Below the pieces are notes generated by a model that searched no databases, was not told the origin of the DNA, and worked only from the letters and a program-made list of their open reading frames with translations. The position numbers and the translations under genes are program-made. Below are positions 57,646-64,000 of a stretch of DNA of 64,000 bases, in pieces (within the stretch, counting starts at the first letter, position 1; each line of letters opens with the position of its first letter). Source of the DNA: Fasciola hepatica (taxonomy: Eukaryota > Platyhelminthes > Trematoda > Plagiorchiida > Fasciolidae); the NCBI GenBank assembly GCA_948099385.1, contig CANUEZ040000168.1, positions 2,357,501 through 2,421,500 on the forward strand, given 5' to 3'.

Positions 57646-59089
57646 ACCCCGAGGCACGCTGTAACGCAAGATCAAACGGTACGTAGGGTCCGAATTCCAA
57701 GAGGACGATTCAGACATATGCACTCGATATTGTACAGGAGAAAGTATTTAAGTTACTCTTTAAGGCGGCGCCCGACAAATTTAATTCAACGTCGGGTGGC
57801 CAAGTCGGTCAAGCCGGCCAAGTCGGGGTGGAGCTGGTCGGAGGTAGTAGACTCTTACTGAAATATCACAAAAAGAGGGACTGTGCAACGATAGAATCAA
57901 ACGGAATTGACGAAAGTTTTGTTCACCTTGAGGAAAAAGAAGTTTCCAAGGGAGACGTGAATCAGCTATGGTGCTCTGCGGATTATGGCACGGCTTCGGA
58001 TTGGAAATCAGACGATGAAAGGAATAAATTTGCGGACAAAGAATAAGAAGAATCTTTCGAAGATTACCCTTGTAAAGTTCAGCGAGTGAATATCGGCCGA
58101 GTCAGTTAAGTACCCAGTGAAGGACTCATTTGTAGAGAGAGGTTGCCTGAGTGATGGTGGAAGAAGTGGCCGGATGTAAACATGTAATCTTTGCGCACAT
58201 TGTTCACTTTCAGAAAGGTGGAATGTGATGCACTAAAATGGAAATGGGAACTGGGCGACAAATCAATCTGTGATGCGTAGCCATGGTAGTCGCAGATACG
58301 CGGTTCGCAAAGATGAGTGATTATTCTTGTATGACTATCGTTATCTAAGGATTGAACATGATGACCGGAGAGATGCAAGGGTCAAAATTGTCTGAAAGGA
58401 TTTATCAAGATAGAATATCCGATATGAAAAAGCAACAAACAACCGATAAATAAGTTTGCAAAGTCGGCAGGTGAAGAAGTTGACAGGTAAAATACTGTCT
58501 GTTGGTATTCTTTGTAAAAGGTGGATCATATGATGGTGAAAGATCAGAAGGCTGCGATACAGATGTCTCTTAGATGTGAGCATATGGGGAGGGCATTATT
58601 CTTTGAAAGGTGAGGATATTGCAAGAATACAGCCGTGTGGGCGAACAAGAGGACTGACAGAGAGAGCTAACTGTCCCAATATCGTCGACTGTTGGGATGC
58701 TCTGATGACAATTTTCCTCAGTGAAATATACTGTTTGGACTTTGTGGGACGGAAGTGTATGGCAACATTAAATGCGACTTTTTGCAAGTGAATCGGTAAC
58801 TGCGATAAAAAAAGGGTGAGTTACATTTTGGGGATTGGTTAAGTGTGCGAATGAGACCAGCGGGTGGTTTGACGTGAATCCTCGGGAAAAAGGATCATGA
58901 ACGGTGAGCCGAGTACGGAGACGGTATTTTAACTGCGCGATAATCATGTTTTAGGAAAAATAGATTTCTCCGCGCGAAAGAAGCGGCAATTTAAGATGGC
59001 GATGATGGAGACGAGTACGATGAAAAATAGGCGATAACTGGGGAAGATAGTTCCACACTTGCAGCATTTCGGGTGTATAAGTTTTTTTT
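57646..59089. other. Unannotated segment
   Basis: Holds a short imperfect direct repeat 'ggccaagtcggtcaa/gccggccaagtcgg' at 57796-57822. A 72-codon plus-strand frame (57828-58046) is acidic and unrecognised. Minus-strand frames 58106-58378 and 58341-58583 are His/Ser-rich and unrecognised. Confidence 0.4.
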
Positions 59090-59286
59090 TGCCGCAACCG
59101 GTGCCGGTTGGTGGGGCTAGCCGTGCTCTAGACACCAAATCTGGAAAACGTTTTTGGTGACAGGAGATGGGGTCCTCCATTCTAGCTACGCCCGCACATC
59201 GTTGCAGACGTCCTGCACCCCCGATATGCCTCGGCCAAAGCGAGGATCTGACCGCGCCCCCCACCGGCGGGCTTCGCTTGAGTGAT
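59090..59286 (-). repeat. Isolated copy of R hairpin module
   Basis: About 200 bases matching the GC-rich end of repeat R and stopping at the same base ('agtgat'). The TGCAG/CTGCA inner stem is kept. GCACATC (59194-59200) faces GATATGC (59223-59229), one mismatch. No other part of R is present next to it. Confidence 0.75.
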
Positions 59287-60599
59287 ATTGGCATTGTCAC
59301 GTAGCTATGGAGATCGAATAGTCCAGGAGCTTGCTACCAGGTTGCGAGAGGTCTTGGAGAGCGGGGCCAATGTAGTAGTGACGAAGTGACGGGCAGGCAT
59401 CGAATTTTAAGCGGAAGATGTGGGCCAGGTATTGTGCAGAGCCATCGAGGGGAAGACACACATCAGTGGTTGTCTGGAAAGATAAAAATAGAAAAGGCAG
59501 TCTAGGATGTTCCCAGCTGGGGATCAACGGTCAGTGGTCAAGAGAAGCCTCTAGTATCTAGAAATTGTAACTACTTGGTGGATGGTTCGACTTTGCAAAA
59601 CACAAGGTTGTACACGAAAGAATAATGAAGCTTGAATGATATATATGGCAACTTGTGTGGTACGTGGGTCTCGTGGCCCCTGGCTCAGATCGGCGCGTCA
59701 ATAACCCGAACCAACTTCGTACGCTGGCTTCTCCGAAGTGTATGGATCATTGTTTGATACGGGGTAGAACCCACCCCGGGAAACCCACCTAGTTCTCCTG
59801 CTGGCAAACTTCGGTTAGTCTTCTTGAGTAGGCACCTGTTACCCCCACCAACTACTCCGCATTCACGGCTGCAACACAAAACTCCACTGGAAATACAGTT
59901 GCACTCGTCTAAGGTAAGATCTATGTGGCCAAAACTTGCAAAAGCCAACGAGGTTTGCCGAACATGAAGATGTCTTATACATTCAAGCCCAAGTTTACCG
60001 TTCTGCTTGTACCCGGTTTAGTAATAACAGCCACTGGACCTATTAGTTTATCACGACAGGAATGACGGCGATCTGCATTGCGATGGTATGTCCCTTTCAG
60101 TCGAATATCCGTCCGCCCTTCCAGGCGCACTCTTCTCGAGTTTCTTGCCTTCCAGATCTTCTAGTCGGACAGAACCACATTGCCACCACGATCTCACATG
60201 GCTCAAATACAAAGCTCCTTGGATTGTGGCTGAACTCGTTAGCTTCCGGAAGTTCGCCTTCTCGCCAGTCAACAACCACAACGGATAAGCGGAAGGTTGA
60301 GATATGCCGATAATAATGGGTCCAACACAACAATCAGCACTACGCAACGCAAGCAGGACTAACCCACATCTGATTCACTGTTGAGGAAAAAGCAATTTTG
60401 CGATCGAAGCCCAGCTGCTGGCGTATTTTTTGGAAAAAAGAATTTCGCTGGCTTCGTTACTGTGTGGAATATGTCTCTCCATACCAAAGACAAATTGCCA
60501 ACCACGGATCGAAGCCCAGGAGCATTGGCCTTCTACAGGGGGGGCCTCTGTAGGGCTACCAAAGTGACAGGCCCCTACACATACCAACAGGATTTTTAT
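59287..60599. other. Unannotated segment
   Basis: Short frames on both strands only. A phrase near 59500 ('cagtctaggatgttcccagctggggatcaacgg') recurs near 54150 and resembles the far end of repeat E. Confidence 0.4.
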
Positions 60600-60787
60600 C
60601 TGAGCCATTACCAAATTTGGTAGTGCCGCCCGTTTACATTGTCGGGAAGCTCTTTTTGTTTTACCAATACATACTTTATCCTGTTCCGGGGTTTCCATTT
60701 TTTCTCCCCTGTGCGTTACCCGGTAAAAATATCATGTTACGGACCGAGGATCTAGGGCTGCGGAATCTGTGCGAGAGCCCGGATGCC
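60600..60787 (+). repeat. Dispersed ~195-base repeat, third copy
   Basis: Diverged copy of 18517-18711 in the same orientation. Blocks such as 'ttaccaaatttggtagtgccgccc' and 'actttatcctgttcc' align in order. Confidence 0.55.
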
Positions 60788-63700
60788 CGAAGTAGCTTCT
60801 GTCTCATCTCCTGTATGCCACTGCACTAAGATAGGAGAAAAACGGACCATCCCGTTCAGCCTCGACCACCGGTTACATAGTCGGTTTCACATCCCCAACT
60901 AATCCAAAAAAGTCATTGACGTGGTTTTTTCAATCACGGCAACCTTCATAGCAGTGTACTGTGAGCTTACGTGCTGACCGATTGTTTTCATACGAGCAAA
61001 GTTGGCACAAGATGGTAAAATTCCCGCGCCAAACAGAGGCGCTGCCAAGCGGTATTCCTAAAATTGCTGGTCGTTAGCGCCCTCCGACCACCATAGTAGA
61101 CTAAAAGCACCTCTTTTTTGAACAGTGATTTTTCATCAGAAGGGAACTTTTCGTATGACGGCAGGCAAGACTTACCTGCTTGTTCTCAAAAGGCAAAATA
61201 TTCCGATTAGTGTAAAGGTCAGATCCGTTCTTCAAGAAACGCAATCATTCAAGTAAAATCCGCGATATTTCACTGCACAGTCGAAGAACAAAGTAGCACT
61301 TCCAGGTTTGCAGGGATCTGTCTCGAGCCGATGTTATAAGTACCATGTCCTTCCAGTAAATACTGCGTGAAAACTCCCTCTCTACATAGCCCGGTTTGGG
61401 GGCGCGACTCCCAGCCCCTAACTATCCCGTTTTAAGCTGTGGATCTCCCGCAGAATGCCTCTCTAAGAGTGTCGGTAGTTTTGCATGCAATTCTTGATTG
61501 TTTGGTTGGCAGCCCACTCCAGGTCGCAGTAGGACGAGAACTTCAAATTTTCTATTTGCACACTGCATGGCAGCTTTTTCCATCAACAGTGCTGGTTTAT
61601 CCCCTTGTGGAGGTTTTTCACTTTCACCAGATGTGTTCAAAAATTTAAATATGTACAGCCTACATCTTTCATTTTCAGTTGAACAGGAGAAGTTTACGAA
61701 AGCCCTTCGATTACCTGCAATAAATGGTCCTCATATAGTGCATCCGAATGTGGTGTGAATAGCGTATGGCTTCTGCATTTCCAGTGTTTGGTCTATACCC
61801 AGGGAGCATATGGCACCCCACAGTCGGTCAGTATGTCAGCTAACGCTTTTGCCGCATCCTCGCACGGTATACCTTGCAGTTAAAGCCAGTGGCTTTAAGA
61901 GCTCTAGTGAATTTTGTGGTTCTCACTGGTGGGCTACTAATGGAGTGAGCCTTTGGCACGTGGATCATTTCTGTGTCCACCAGTGTCGATAAATTAAGCT
62001 TAGTTTTTGTCCGACTGAGCTGCATTTGTGCCCCGAACGGTACTGATCGACAATGGCGATGGTTCACTCTACAGGCCAGTTTGCAGTACGGACTAACCAG
62101 TCATTAGTTTTGTAGCACGCTGTGTATCCAAAAAGGAAACGACCTAAGCCATTCTCCCGTAGGTAATTACTCCTACGGAGATCACACCCAACCTTACGAA
62201 TCTGTCTGGGTTGGCTGGAAACGTACAGAAGGTCTTACATTTAGTCGGAATTAAGGGTTCCCATTCCTGAATAACACGAGAAAGCTGGTTGTGGTTTTGC
62301 CCGTATCCTTGACAATAGCCCAGCATTTGTAAGACATGTAGTGTCACGGAGTTAGTCATTTAAACATGTGCAACAGGCACTGCTCTCTTTGGCCATCGTC
62401 CCCTTATCAGAAGTAACTAACTCCAAGAGACGTAGAAACTCTTACGGTTGACAAGCCGGTGAGTCCTGCCAATGATAGCTCTTGGGTAGTCCTCTTGTCC
62501 GATTGGTGGATGGAGTTTGGTTGGCCTAGACACTGCTCTCGAGAACTATCTATCCAAATCTGCCATTTGCCATCCGAAACTGACGGTAGATACATTCAGT
62601 CAAGTCTTCAAACATGGCCTAAAGTCCGAAACCGCTTTCTTCTGCCATCTTGACCTAGCGGCCATGCAACTCAACGGGAAAGCAGCAGAAATGGATTCTG
62701 GTATGTGGTGCACTGAGGTAAGAACAGTGGCTCAGATGGTTCAGAACAATATTGAAGTCCTGTATTCACTGGTCTAGCGAATGAAAGTGTGTCATCCTTC
62801 GATCATCTGTTTTCTAGATGGACTTCCTCAACCAGATCCCGTGTTACCGTGACCAGTTGTGCAAAAACGTCCTTAGACTATTTGAAGATCTAACACTGCA
62901 CATTCTTCGGCTGCTTCTCGGGCGAACCCGTGGCAAAACTGCTTGAGACAGAACATTTTCCAGGATCCAAAATCTTACATTCGACAAAGCTGTCACTCTG
63001 TCATATGAATTTACGATACTTACCTCTTCGTGATCACTTCGTCTTTAGAAATATCTACCATTGATTAAAACCAATTATAGTCTGACCAGGGAATTCTATT
63101 TTTCTAACCTTTCTTGGTCTGCCTCGATTCCGCAAAAATGCTTTCTGGAAAACTGCGTTGACCACATTACCACGCTACCTAGCGAGTTTCAATTCGTTCT
63201 CTAGTTCAGCTATTCAAAGTTTACACGGTCAATCCCTTCAATCTTCTAAGGTATCTGATGAAATACGGAAACGGCACTGGCTTGACCAATAGATCTGGCA
63301 ACGCCTAAAGAGTCAAAGCCGCCCAGACCCATATCAGAGACTTGTCGAATGGATTTTTGTCCGGAGCCAGCACATTTCGCCCCTCTCTGGGGGATATTTA
63401 TTGATTTTATATTGCAGAAAATCCAAATGAGCGCTGTGAGTCTTTATCAAGTACTGGAGTAATGCTTATCAAAATGGACGGAACCCAAAGCAAAACAAGA
63501 TTGATTAAAGTATTCTGTGGGGCCAGATTACCAACGTGTAAAAGTACGGAACATTTACAAAACTATTTGTGAGGTCAAAACCATTGGCAGATGGTAATCG
63601 GATTTCAACAGTGTTTGAGATCAAGAGCTACCACCACAAAGAGATTTCGAGGTCAAGCTAAACTTAACCGGGGTCAAGGAATCAAAGCCATATGGATAGG

Positions 63701-64000
63701 GGTGTGTGAATTGTGCTGAATGAAATGTGCTGATAAATGTAGACGGTTAATTGCAAGTTCACGGCACTGAGAATTAGAAATGTATGAGAGATATTCGGTA
63801 AAGTGTTTCTTCATGGGAGCGGCGCGGGGCGATGCCGTGGAAAGAATGGCCGCTCTAACCGAAGGCGTACTAGCACCCGTCACATAAGCTTTGCGAAATC
63901 AAAGTTCTGCGGAACTGATGATGCTGGAGGATCCAGACTTTTAGTGGAAAAGTGTGAATGTGGATCGTTTTCCATGTAGATTTGCGAAGATAGGCGTCGA
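60788..64000. other. Unannotated segment
   Basis: No recognisable domain. The longest frames are 86 codons at 61498-61758 and 62517-62777 (plus). The latter contains a good splice-donor-like GAG|GTAAGA at about 62718, but I cannot link it to a gene. Minus-strand frames at 61840-62067 and 62144-62359 are unrecognised. This could be host intron or intergenic DNA, or very old repeats. Confidence 0.35.

Noticed and set aside
61840..62067. LVDTEM in a minus-strand frame as a retropepsin relic
   Set aside because: The motif lacks Gly after DT, and no other protease or RT block is nearby.
62517..62777. Possible host exon (86-codon frame with GAG|GTAAGA donor-like site)
   Set aside because: The frame runs through the donor site, no acceptor or neighbouring exon is convincing and I recognise no protein family.

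Overview
The window looks like flatworm (platyhelminth) nuclear DNA. It is most likely from a large, repeat-rich tapeworm genome of the diphyllobothriidean type; that placement is my inference from the style of the retroelement proteins and the moderate GC content, not something the sequence proves. I recognise no host protein gene, tRNA, rRNA or CRISPR array. Nearly everything I can name is retrotransposon: one almost intact Ty3/Gypsy element, at least six CR1/Jockey-like non-LTR elements or fragments, three older Gypsy fragments, and dispersed non-coding repeats.

Bases 1-25664 form a giant inverted repeat. Bases 1-11784 reappear as the reverse complement at 13045-25664, around a non-palindromic spacer (11785-13044). 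The match runs to the first base of the window, so the true outer edge is unseen and the right arm may continue past 25664. Arms are nearly identical, apart from scattered substitutions, a 1-base homopolymer difference, a 3-base difference and an 838-base tandem unit present only in the right arm. From outside inward each arm holds repeat family R, a Gypsy protease relic, unrecognised DNA, a dispersed repeat, non-coding family E and a decayed non-LTR reverse transcriptase.

From 25.7 to 31.3 kb lie a decayed non-LTR element F (ORF1, proline-rich linker, endonuclease scrap) abutting an oppositely oriented E copy, then unannotated DNA. From 31.27 to 40.44 kb lies non-LTR element A (minus strand), split in its ORF1 by the Gypsy element (35036-40204). 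The Gypsy has 309-base LTRs with one visible mismatch, a 4-base target duplication (GTAC), PBS, PPT, gag and pol.

From 40.44 to 47.93 kb a decayed plus-strand non-LTR element B is followed by an unusual arrangement. A 1463-base segment X (42148-43610) is repeated at 46468-47930, and between the copies sits a 2857-base 5' fragment of another non-LTR element, C. From 48 to 64 kb come repeat fragments, a Gypsy RT relic, a different RT relic, an R copy, a long minus-strand non-LTR element G with a 729-codon frame, a Gypsy integrase relic, an isolated copy of the R hairpin module, and about 4.7 kb that is mostly unrecognised.

The genes do not form a pathway: they are layers of insertion. The order that can be read is A first, then the Gypsy inside A. 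The palindrome formed after the D/E and R insertions that both arms share.
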